A stretch of DNA of 64,000 nucleotides. It comes from Elysia chlorotica (lineage: Eukaryota > Mollusca > Gastropoda > Plakobranchidae). Below, one piece after another: positions 1-26,195 of the stretch (position 1 is its first letter; every line of letters begins with the position of its first letter). The position numbers were made by a program, and so were the translations under genes. The DNA is taken from contig RQTK01000011.1 of the NCBI GenBank assembly GCA_003991915.1, positions 85,130-149,129 on the forward strand. Direction: 5' to 3'. Below the pieces are notes generated by a model. That model made no database searches. It saw only the letters and a list, made by a program, of their open reading frames with translations, and had not been told where the DNA came from.

Positions 1-34
1 CCACTGACCTGTGCCTGGCTGTAGCCCCACTGAC

Positions 35-52
<18 letters not shown>
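1..52 (-). repeat. 26-bp tandem duplication spanning the exon 13 donor
   Basis: Bases 1-26 and 27-52 are identical copies containing the last ~18 nt of exon 13 and its GTCAGTGG donor. The array may continue beyond the window edge. Confidence 0.9.
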
Positions 53-16068
<16,016 letters not shown>

Positions 16069-16069
16069 G

Positions 16070-18762
16070 TTACTAAGCTCGGCAAGTGGTTGCCTTTGAT
16101 AGCTGTCTTTGTTGTCGCTCAGATCCAAGGTGCGTAACTATGATTGTCTCAACTGGTTCCTCTCTCAGGCAGTGTGTATTCACCCCAGATGTTGGTAATT
16201 ATGTTACAATCACTAATAACAATGTTACAATCACTGATCACAATGTTACAATCACAAATCACAATGTTACAATCGCTAATCAGTGTGCATTATGACTTTT
16301 TTTACCCCTGGCTATTGAAGGCTTGATGGGTGACGTTTATAAACTGTACCGGGGAGACATACAAAAACATTATTCTCTTACCCATAATTAATAGGCCTAT
16401 TTATATGTGTAGTCGCCTTCAGACGAGTATGGAGGTCTTTGTTTAAAATGATTACAAAATACCCAGAAAGTGTTGACGACAGCAAACACAATCTGTGACG
16501 TATGCCGAAACAGCCAAGCATTTTTTTACAAAAACATGGTAAGATTTTTTCCGTTTTCCCCCATGAGACAAGGTCGTAGTTAACACAACAAACTTTACTC
16601 TTAGAAGTTTAATTTATACTGGTTTTTAATTTTTTTGTTGTTGTTGTTGTTTTTCTCAATTATTGAAAGTTTTCAAATAGCCTTACTGTTTTCCAAAGCG
16701 ATTTAAAAAATAAAAAAAAAGAAACATAAAAAAAACATTTGTCCGCGTTCAATGAATTCGAATTGGCGTTAATCTTGAGTTTGGGTGAACATTTTCAAAA
16801 GAAGCTGATGCTGATCGAGCATGCGAGACTGGGGGTGGAAACAACTGAGATTGTTAAATATCTTTGATTGTCGGTACTTTATACCTACGTTTATTTTCCC
16901 AAGTGAGTGAGTGGGTTTGTTTTTACGGCACGTCAGCACGGTAACGGCTATATTGTGCCCATGATGTCCTAAGACAGTTAATGCATTATACTAGTAGCAA
17001 CGGTGACTCCTTTATCTCTCTGAATAGTAAAAGCATAAAAATTGTGCGTTAAAAGGTTGATTAAAAGTGAAGGGTATATACAGTAGTTTAAAAGATCCAT
17101 GTGTAGGATTATCACAGTTAAATTTTTTTATATACACCAATGTCCTTCATGTATCTCGGTAGACGCTGAGGACTAACATAAGTAAATAATTATGCTCTCT
17201 AGTGGCTTGTAAGCCAGGTACCGTACCGATTTCTTTCCCGGTAAAAAACCGGATAATCAACCAGAATGTGACTAATGGACAATTGACAGTTGCAGGTTTG
17301 ACACAGTGGAGGCTCTTCACCTCTCAGTAGAAAGGCGTGAGTAAGATGAGAATGTCCAAGTCGGACTCGATCGAGTACCACCTATTACTAAGCTCGGCAA
17401 GTGGTTGCCTTTGATAGCTGTCTTTGTTGTCGCTCAGATCCAAGGTGCGTAACTATGATTGTCTAAACTGGTTCCTCTCTTAGGCAGTGTGTATTCACCC
17501 CAAATGTTGGTAATTTTGTTACAATCACAAATCACAATGTTAATCACAAATCACAATGTTACAATCACTAATCACAATGTTACAATCACTGATCACAATG
17601 TTACAACCACAAATCACAATGTTACAATCGCTAATCAGTGTGCATTATGACTTTTTTACCCCTGGCTATTGAAGGCTTGATGGGTGACGTTTATAAACTG
17701 TACCGGGGAGACATACAAAAACATTATTCTCTTACCCATAATTAATGGGCCTATTATTAGGATTATGTGTAGTCGCCTTCAGACGAGTATGGAGGTCTTT
17801 GTTTAAAATGATTACAAAATACCCAGAAAGTGTTGACGACAGCAAACACAATCTGTGACGTATGCCGAAACAGCCAAGCATTTTTTTTACAAAAACATGG
17901 TAAGATTTTTTCCGTTTTCCCCCATGAGACAAGGTCGTAGTTAACACAACAAACTTTACTCTTAGAAGATTAATTTATACTGGTTTTTATTTATTTTATT
18001 TTTTTCTCAATTATTGAAAGTTTTCAAATAGCCTTACTGTTTTCCAAAGCGATTTTACCTCCTCCGTTAGCTCAAATTTGTTTAAAAAAAAAAAAAAGAA
18101 ACATAAAAAAAAAACATTTGTCCGCGTTCAATGAATTCGAATTGGCGTTAATCTTGAGTTTGGGTGAACATTTTCAAAAGAAGCTGATGCTGATAGAGCA
18201 TACGAGACTGGGGGTGGAAACAACTGAGATTGTTAAATATCTTTGATTGTCGGTAGGCTACTTTATACCTACGTTTATTTTCCCAAGTGAGTGAGTGGGT
18301 TTGTTTTTACGGCACGTCAGCACGGTAACGGCTATATTGTGCCCATGCTGTCCTAAGACAGTTAATGCATTATACTAGTAGCAACGATGATTCCTTTATC
18401 TCCCTGAATAGTAAAAGCATATAAATTGTGCGTAAAAAGGTTGGTTAAAAGTAAAGGGTATGTACAGTAGTTTAAAAGATCCATGTGTAGGATTATCACA
18501 GTTAAATTTTATTATATACACCAATGTCATTCAGGTACCTCGGTAGACGCTGACGACTAACATAAGTAAATATGCTCTCTAGAGGCTTGTAAGCCAGGTA
18601 CCGTACCGATTTCTTTCCCGGTAAAAAACCGGATAATCAACCAGAATATGACTAATGGACAATTGACAGTTGCAGGTTTGACACAGTGGAGGTTCTTCCC
18701 CTCTCAGTAGAAAGGCGTGAGTAAGATGAGAATGTCCAAGTCGGACTCGATCGAGTACCACC
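16070..18762. repeat. Direct tandem duplication of ~1.3 kb
   Basis: Copy 1 runs from about 16070 to 17386 and copy 2 from about 17387 to 18762. Both open with TACTAAGCTCGGCAAGTGGT and both end with GATCGAGTACCACCT. Copies differ by scattered substitutions and small indels, for example an extra ~25 bases around 18057. Each includes a short CACAATGTTACAATCACTAA-type repeat near its start and the 3' end of a LINE near its end. Confidence 0.9.
16896..17386 (-). mobile_element. LINE family A, 3' fragment (inside duplication copy 1)
   Basis: Minus-strand remnant whose translation includes VVLDRVRLGHSHLTHAFLLR and a GEEPPLCQTCNCQLSISHIL tract, typical of the Cys/His-containing region after the RNase H domain in Jockey-like non-LTR retrotransposons. 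It is followed by the 3' untranslated end that finishes near AAACAAACCCACTCACTCAC. This copy exists because of the tandem duplication, not independent insertion. Confidence 0.85.
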
Positions 18763-19990
18763 TGGTCTCGTCGTCTAGCCTGAGAAATCCCTGCCCAGTG
18801 ACCTAAATGTGGTTGGACATGGTGTAATTTGTTGGTTGTCATATTGTTCCATCGCGCTTTCCAGTTTTCTCTTATAAACTTATGTATAATTGGCTTTGCA
18901 TCTGATGCTGGTATCTGCACCTAAGTAGGTTCAAGTTCGAGCCGATTTTGGCGAGCTCATCAGCTATAGTATTTTCTTCAATTCCTACATGGCTGGGAAT
19001 CCAGCAGAGAACAATTTTTTAACCATTTTTCTGTAGTTCGTGAATTTTTTTCAATATGGAAAGAATTTTTGGATTTTTTTAGGTTTGCCTCCCCCACCGC
19101 TTTCACCAGAGAGAGCGAGTCAGGGAGGATTAAAAATTTGTCTTTTCTTAAGGTGGAGACAGTGTCGAGTGCCATGCCTCCGCAGTAAATATGGACGCCT
19201 TCGCACTCACTCCGCAGCATTTATCTGCTGAGGATGAGTGGCAAGCAGCCCCGACACAAGTCTCATCTTAGACCCGTCAGTGTAACGTAGATAGTGATCG
19301 GAATGATTTTATATGATTTGTTCAAACTTTTCTCTATATACCTCTGGAGGGGTTTTGTCCTTATGGAGAGCTGCCAGGTCAAGAATGCTTTCTGGTCTTT
19401 CCAGCGTCCAGGTAGGGATTTCCGAAAATTTGTCTTCTTGAAAAATAGAGTTAGTATCCAAGTCGATAGTCCAAAATGGGGGATCGCGTTCGGTGAAGAT
19501 CGGAATTTTTCTACATAGGATGGGCGGAAAACGGTGAAAAGCAGGATTGTCAGGATGAGATTTTAAATTGACTGCATATGGTAAGGATAGTTTGTCTCTT
19601 CGTTCTGACAAAGATGGTTCGTCTGCAGCTACGTAGCTACTTTCTACCGGGTTAGTGCGAAAGGCTCCGAGGCTAAGACGTAGTTCTTGGTGGTGTATTG
19701 TGTCAACATTATAAAATAGTCTGACAGAGCCATACACTACGCTGCCTTAGTCGAGTTTAGATCGTATCAGAGAGCGGCAGAGGTAGAGGAGGGTCTCTTT
19801 ATCTGCTCCCCACTCTGTCCCGGATAAAGTTTAAGTAAGATTGAATGCTTTTTTGACACTTTTTCTTCAGATATTTCAGGTAGGGGATAAAGGAGAGCTT
19901 TTTGTCAAATATAACCTACAAATTTGGCTTCTTCTTCACCAGGAATTCTTTGGCCGCCTGCAGACAGCCATACATGTTTCAGTTTCTTCA
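18283..19990 (-). mobile_element. LINE family A, 5'-truncated Jockey-like element
   Basis: Read on the minus strand from 19990 to 18283. There is an RT thumb-like segment (IPGEEEAKFVGYIFDKKLSF), then HHQELRLSLGAFRTNPVESS, then an RNase H motif (LCWIPSHVGIEENTIADELA). Next come the Cys-rich LCQTCNCQLSISHILVDYP block and the 3' untranslated end. Stops and frame changes interrupt the reading, so it is a dead copy. The catalytic RT region (YADD-type motif) is missing through 5' truncation. Confidence 0.88.
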
Positions 19991-20089
19991 ACATCACACC
20001 CGACAGTCATGAACACTACCGAACTGAAAATGAACCCAAAAAATTGCGCAGTTCCAACCTTCACCAAGATAAATGGATATCGAAGGCTT

Positions 20090-20104
20090 ATGTGAGTGTG
20101 TGTG

Positions 20105-20142
<38 letters not shown>

Positions 20143-20155
20143 TGTTTGTTTGTAG
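20090..20155. repeat. (TG)n microsatellite
   Basis: Interrupted TG repeats. Confidence 0.9.
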
Positions 20156-20494
20156 TGTTTTCATCGGATTAGTAGCATTAAGAAACACCAACGAAGAGTT
20201 TGTGCGAACGCGCGGTTCAGCGGTACACATGAGAGGTGCGTAAATCTAGATCTAGGTCCGAGAGAAACCATGGAGATCGGCCCACAGCTTCCAACTCTTC
20301 TGCTGTTGTAGAGCTGAGCCGTCTGAAGATCACGCATTATACAGCACAGAGTTCGATAAGAAAATATTGTCGTCATCCGATAGTTAAAAGGACCAAAAAA
20401 GACGAAAGTCTAACAATGCGATGTTCGGGTAGAAACGAAGATGGCGCACGCAATAATCATATTGCTTTTTTTTCAAGTGAGCAAATTAATTGCG

Positions 20495-21785
20495 CGGCTA
20501 CCACTATTCGGAATAGTATTCCGAATAACTCTATAGCTTATCCGGAATAATATTCCGAATAATGCGGCAGATTATCCGGAATAGTATTCCGAATAACTCT
20601 GTAGCTTATTCGGAATAGTATAAGCGGGTGTATTTTTAGCATTCTGTGGCTAAGCCAAGCTAAAATAGGTCAAACCCGTACGGTTAGCATGCAGTGTGAG
20701 TCTAAGAAATTTCGGTCCCATTTTTTAAAACTTGTAATAATTCTGGTTGCGGCTGTAAATTATAGCTCTAAAACAATACTAAAAAAAAAAACTTAATAAT
20801 TATCAAAATAATATGTAAATCAAATATTAAAATTAAGTGTATAAAAAAAGAATCCTTTTAGTAGACCTATATTGTGATAATGACAGTTAGAAAGTCTTAC
20901 GTGAAAAGTAGACCTACAGCCATGCTAGAGATGTGCAGACTTGCATTGACAGTCAAATCATGAATTTTAGACACTAGCTCTATGTCCCATTCTCTTTTTA
21001 GCATCGGGGTGGGGGGGGGGCAAACAAACCCTCACTAAAACGTCACATTAAACATGCCTATCAGTACATATACTACTATTCATGAGTTCACTGGAATCGA
21101 TCTGCTACTAAGTACTAGTAGAATCATTTAGTAGCTTAGAGCTCATCCGATTAACTTCAATTTTCTTACGCCAAGTAAAAAAGCAACTCGACTGTTACAT
21201 GCCGTCAAGCTAGAAACTGGACATTCGCCGCTGACCCAACATGACTTCAGTAAAAAAAAACCAAACACTACACACTACACACACACAAACACACACATAC
21301 TTTACCGCTTCTTTCCTACATTAAATCTCACACCGTATGTTAGACAATTTCATAGGTGTAAGTTCAATTAATTCTACTTTATGAGATCTAAGATAACACA
21401 CAGATTGTATCTTTTCATTACAAATCACGCCAGATCTAGATCTAGCTCTACATACAACTTTAGCCCTACTTCTAGCCTATAGTTTACCACAGTACAAGGT
21501 GCGATTGTACTCGCTTGGATTTACTAAAAGAACGGCATTCTTAATGTTTATGTATCGAATTACATTCAAAGACATTAGAAATGGCTAAAAATGCATACAT
21601 TGTCCAAACATTTCTTTTTTTCATTTACTTAGACTCATTTTAAAAATCGAATCGAGGTATGCAGACCGGGTTAAAGAGCTATATTTAGACACATCTGTGT
21701 ACTTCCGCTCGCCACTATTCCGAATAACAGGTCCGCCGCGGAAATGTTATTCGGAATACTATTCCGAATAATCACTTCGTAATTG
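20495..21785. mobile_element. Candidate foldback/MITE-like element with palindromic ends
   Basis: The left end (20500-20640) has repeated palindromes of the form ATTCGGAATAGTATTCCGAA. The right end (21705-21775) has the same motif in reverse orientation, and both ends carry a nearby TTGCGC-type sequence. About 1.2 kb of non-coding sequence lies between. No transposase seen. Class unknown. Confidence 0.5.
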
Positions 21786-22084
21786 CGCACTGTACAGCTG
21801 AGTTGCGTTAGAATAATTGCTACTGTGATAAAATCAGGAAATGAATGATCTGTTAAAACTAGGAGCATCTGGTTTAATTTTCTTAAGACTTATAAAATAC
21901 CAAAGTAAAAAAAAAAAAAAAATTAAAAGTAGCTATCAAACTAAAAAAAACGAGAGAACGAACCAAAATAAATTAATGTTTCCGATGAGGTGCAATAAGC
22001 ATTTATCACAGCTATGTCTTTCTTTTCGAAAACATTTGAATTTCTAAAGGCATAGATTCTAAACTAATATAATTTTGAGAAATA

Positions 22085-22200
22085 GGACAAGAAGAAGAAG
22101 AAGAAGAAGATTAGAAGAAGAAGAAGAAGAAGAAGAAGAAGAAGAAGAAGAAGAAGAAGAAGAAGAAGAAGAAGAAGAAGAAGAAGAAGAAGAAGAAGAG
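22085..22200. repeat. (GAA)n microsatellite, left block
   Basis: About 38 GAA triplets with one interruption. It flanks the SINE on the left. Confidence 0.95.
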
Positions 22201-22202
22201 TA

Positions 22203-22452
22203 GTTGAGGTTTTAACGTCCAACATCAGCACTATATAGGCTATATTGTGGACGATCCCCAAGACGAACGTCTGACAATTATATGTGCTGCCAGACAAGAG
22301 ACAGGGCGGGGATACCATGACTCCTGTCTCAGCCGGTCACACTATACTGACACCGACCCGACCAGTAGGGAACGGAACCGTCAGGATTCGAACTCGGGAC
22401 CTTTTGCGTCGGAAGCCGATGTTTTACCCCTGGGCCACTGCGCCCCCCGAAG
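22203..22452 (-). mobile_element. tRNA-derived SINE, copy 1
   Basis: On the minus strand it starts GGGGGCGCAGTGGCCCAGGG, an A-box-like sequence, followed 40 bases on by CCCGAGTTCGAATCC, a B-box. The body shares GGTCGGTGTCAGTAT and CAGACGT with copies at 30.2 and 60.7 kb. It is flanked on both sides by (GAA)n. Confidence 0.85.
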
Positions 22453-22545
22453 AAGAAGAAGAAGAAGAAGAAGAAGAAGAAGAAGAAGAAGAAGAAGAAG
22501 AAGAAGAAGAAGAAGAAGAAGAAGAAGAAGAAGAAGAAGGAGGAG
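22449..22545. repeat. (GAA)n microsatellite, right block
   Basis: About 30 GAA triplets adjoining the SINE head. The following 22560-22680 is AAC/ACA-rich low-complexity sequence. Confidence 0.95.
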
Positions 22546-22612
22546 GCGGAGAAGTACAAGAAAAAATACAAGAACAACCATAGCACCAGCAACAACAATA
22601 ACAAAACTAATG

Positions 22613-22643
<31 letters not shown>

Positions 22644-22959
22644 GGGATACACGAACAACAGCAGCAGCAACAACAATTCTAGACCTAGCTCGTCTAATTT
22701 AATTTATTTTTCACTGTCTCCGTTCCTTATCTGCATATTTAAAAAGAACAAATCAAACGAAAAGCACCCCCCCCCCTAAAAAATAAAATAAAATAAAACA
22801 CAAAAAACCTAATTTACAAAACGAAACAAACCTATACCTGAAACTGGAAATCATCGATCTAAAAATAGTATTCATGATTTCTATTTTTAGATCACTGCTT
22901 GAAGATGACCAAGGTGACTAGACAAGGCGTAGATTTGCAGACTTCACAAAGTAAGACTT

Positions 22960-23130
22960 TCATAATCTAGATTTAGACCTAGAGATCTAGGCCGAGAAAT
23001 CTAAATCTAGATCTAGATTTAATATAGATTAGATCTAGATCCACCCTGAATTTGCATTTTAAACCGAATCTAGAGTAAGAAGTGGATTAGATATTTAGAA
23101 CTAGAATAGATCTAGATCTAGACTAGATTA
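22960..23130. repeat. Cluster of TCTAGATCTAGA palindromes
   Basis: Many overlapping CTAGATCTAGAT-type words in ~170 bases. The same word recurs near 15600-16050, 20240, 21430 and 27720-27830. Confidence 0.75.
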
Positions 23131-23140
23131 GACTGGAGTT

Positions 23141-23630
23141 ATTTTTGGGTTAAATTTGGGCACTCCTTGAATGTTGTGGTCCCTAGCCTGTGGGAGATCA
23201 AATCGATGCGCTGGCGGAATTCGATTATTAAAATTGAATTTAATGCCAGCCCTGCATTAAAAAAAATTCTTATTATTATTGTACTGTCATGATTTGTTTG
23301 ACTAAATTAGTAAATAAAGACAGGGAGTGATTTGATTGTACTATATATTTAATTTTTTATTTGAACACGGGTACAATGGAATGGGGTGGTGACAAACATA
23401 CACAAGCACATACAATTGATGTTTAAAAGCAACTGAAACTCCTTCTCTTGTCTCTCACACTCGCTTGCTCTGTCACTCCCTCTCTCTTCACAGGTTGACT
23501 TACTCTGATTTAGGCCTAATCGAATCCTACCCACTCGTCCCTCGAATTCGGCACACCCACCCATTTGATCGCCCACAGGTTAGGGACCACAAAACTCAAG
23601 GAGTGCCCAAGTTTACCCAACAATAAACCA
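23141..23630. mobile_element. Candidate foldback element with ~85-bp inverted arms
   Basis: Left arm 23141-23230 and right arm ~23515-23630 are inverted copies sharing TTGGGCACTCCTTGA, TGTGGTCCCTA and CTGTGGG...GATCAAAT, about 80 percent identical by eye. The spacer is ~290 bases without coding potential. Confidence 0.6.
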
Positions 23631-23759
23631 CAAGTTTTACAAACTTTACAGCATACGGTTGGGGTGTGGCAATGATGACTGTAAGTGACTTCCCTTACAC
23701 GCCTCATGGTGACACCCCAATCTTATGCTGTTTTCTTGTGTGCATTGACTCTTTAGTGT

Positions 23760-24345
23760 GTTGGGGTGTAGGCTGAGCGTGTTTCTATGCCATGTTGTAT
23801 CATATATGGTGTGGTGCTACAGTATTCACATTTCTTGATAATCTTAAGGTTTGAGGCTTCAAGTCTGGCTCTATTGATTTTATTGTTTGTGGTATATTAA
23901 AGTTGAGAAGTCTTTTTGTGGAGCAATAGCGTGGAAGAATTTTCCTTGCCACTCTTTATTTTGTAGTGTTTTATTGTGGATTTTAATTCACTAGGACCCA
24001 GTCCTGTTTTTCTTCGTGTAGAGCTGAGTCCGAATTTGGCCCAATGGTCAACTTTTTCCTGCGATGTGACAGTGGGCTGGGATCCAGCAGATCTGGGCTT
24101 GGGTTTGGTTCTTTGTTTGCTTGAATGTTGATCGACTCTGTAAGGTCTTGAAAGGTCTTGACTGGCGTTGGTTTTGTTTGGGTTTTTTATACTGAGCGCA
24201 ACTGCCAGGGAGTCCGTTAGTATTTATAACTATGTTTTCTCTTTTCATCTTCTTTTCCTGAATGGTCTTTAGAGTTTCGTCAATGGCCGCTAATTCTGCT
24301 GCTGTAGTACTGTTATTGTCCGTTATTCCAGTCTCTGATGCCATC
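23760..24345 (-). mobile_element. LINE family B fragment (RNase H and tail), minus strand
   Basis: The minus-strand translation gives NNSTTAAELAAIDETLKTIQ, then ICWIPAHCHIAGKS (RNase H-type motif). A segment homologous to 37098-37400 follows, containing a Cys-x2-Cys...His...Cys pattern. Frameshifts interrupt it. Confidence 0.75.
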
Positions 24346-24519
24346 CATCCACCTTCTGGTAGGTCTGCCCCGTCTTTGCTTTGCCCGGACTTTGCTTCTA
24401 GGTATATATATGTCTTTCCAAACTATTCGCCAGTTTGACCTTACCTTAAGGTGCCCAAAATATTTCAGTATGCTTTCTACTGCACCTGTTGATTTTAACA
24501 CTTTAAGTTTTCTTGACAT
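24313..24519 (-). mobile_element. Reverse-transcriptase C-terminal fragment
   Basis: Encodes VESILKYFGHLKVRSNWRIV and a later RRGRPTRRWMDGIRDW, the characteristic tail of endonuclease/RT non-LTR elements (pattern ...YFGH...RGRPxxRWxDxIxxW). It overlaps the family B fragment in another frame, so this is probably a junction of two decayed elements. Confidence 0.65.
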
Positions 24520-25967
24520 ACTGTGTTACGGCTAAAAATGAGTTAATACCAGAATATTCGGACAAAACAAGTTACGGGGAAAATAGCAAACGACTAAACG
24601 AGAATTGTCAGTTCCAAAATGTAATTAAACCAAATATGAGCTAGTACTAACATTATATTCACAAATATTTAAGAGTGCAACAAATGTGGGGAAAATATGC
24701 AGTATGAAACTAGTTCAAAATACAAGTAATACTAACTAAGGACTAGATTGTATAAACAGTTTGAGATCCAACAACAGACGTGACGGACTGGCAGATTGAC
24801 GACGGCGTAAGGGACAGCGTCTCAGCAGTAGTAGCTCGAAAGTAACTTGTAGACACTGGGATGATGGGCAGCGACAGTTCACACAGAGGTTGGGAATGTA
24901 GTTGTAGTTCCCAGTACACGTGTACTACTAATGTAGCAATAGGTAGATAGCTTACCGGCTAGAAAAGAGGCAGAGCAGCCTAAAAAGCTCTAACATTCTC
25001 TATGCAGCATGGACAATAAACACGCCTCTCAAAGGCAATAAATACTTCACAAATGACAGGGATACAGTCAATCCCACTGACGCGATGTAGTACACATCCA
25101 CTGAAAATATAAAACTCGTAACTCTTGTTATAGGGAATAATACAACCTAGCTCACCAATCGCTCACACACGTGTTAACACAACACGCACACTTTCTTGCG
25201 CTCAAAACTACTCACAACAATTTTGTTAGAGGAGTATGATTTTGAAGGCAATTATAAAGTATATAAATAAAATATAACCAAACTCACAGAGAGAAATAAA
25301 AGGAGACAAATCAACATGCTGTTCTAACATTCCGCAGCAGTCCTTTCTTTTCGCTGTGCTCTTCAACTGTTTGGACGGGCTTGTCAAGTCTCCCATGGGT
25401 TATAGAGAGCAGTGCAGTAATAAAACCACTCTGTACTCCTGTAGACTTTTACCAAAGTTGTTAATTCTCTCTAAATTATCATTCTTCATAAGACCTCTGA
25501 CTTCCCTGCTTCTCTTGCCTCATTATTTCAATTATTGTGTGTATTTGTTGATTGTTTTAAGCAAAAGTTGTTAACTAAGACTAGAGCAGTAGTGAAAATA
25601 TAGGTATTTAGAAAACTAGATCTATTTTTTAAAAAGTATTTTATAAGAGGTAGCTGAACAATTCATGCTAAAAAGATATGACATGGTTATGGTTAAGAAA
25701 TTGTTAAACACTGAGAAGGAGTGCAGGATTACAACTACTCTTTACTTCCCTCCCCAGGCGCGGAGAACGATCACCGCAAACTGTAATCAGGTCAGTTGAT
25801 GCCGACTTGTCACAGACGCTTGCTGTGCCTGTCTAAACTTTTAAAGCCGGGGTGGATCTCCTATGGAGCAAACACAGTCTTGCAAGGCTGAGGAAATCAT
25901 GAACTAGACCTCTACCAAGCTGCCAACTCTTTTACCTGAAGCGATACGACCTTGACCCCCGCCGACA
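24520..25967. other. Region upstream of TMEM160, no gene seen
   Basis: About 1.4 kb of AT-rich sequence without recognised coding potential. It should contain the TMEM160 promoter. A CAG|GTCAGT near 25790 could be the donor of a non-coding first exon, but this cannot be decided here. Confidence 0.55.
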
Positions 25968-26195
25968 ATGCTACTGACCGCTGCTCTCCTGCCATGCAGG
26001 TCAGCCCGGAACTTTCTGTCCACCGCACTCAGACACCAATGGTCAGCAGTGACCAGTGCTACGTCCAGCCAGCGGTTCTCCCTGCGGCCCCAGCCTCACG
26101 CTGCGAGTGTCCGGCCAATCCACACGGGGCGCGGCCTGAGGCAGGCGCAAGGTGACCAATCACAGGACAAGAACGCACAGCTGCTCTCGCAGATG
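25968..26195 (+). CDS. TMEM160: TMEM160 exon 1
   Basis: 76 codons starting at ATG 25968, ending ...NAQLLSQM at donor ATG|GTCAGT, phase 0. Carries the presequence-like N-terminus. An ATG 16 bases upstream (25952) is in another frame and does not give a presequence. Confidence 0.8.

Noticed and set aside
22284..22583. Poly-Glu / poly-Arg / poly-Lys open frames
   Set aside because: These are translations of the (GAA)n tract and SINE, not genes.
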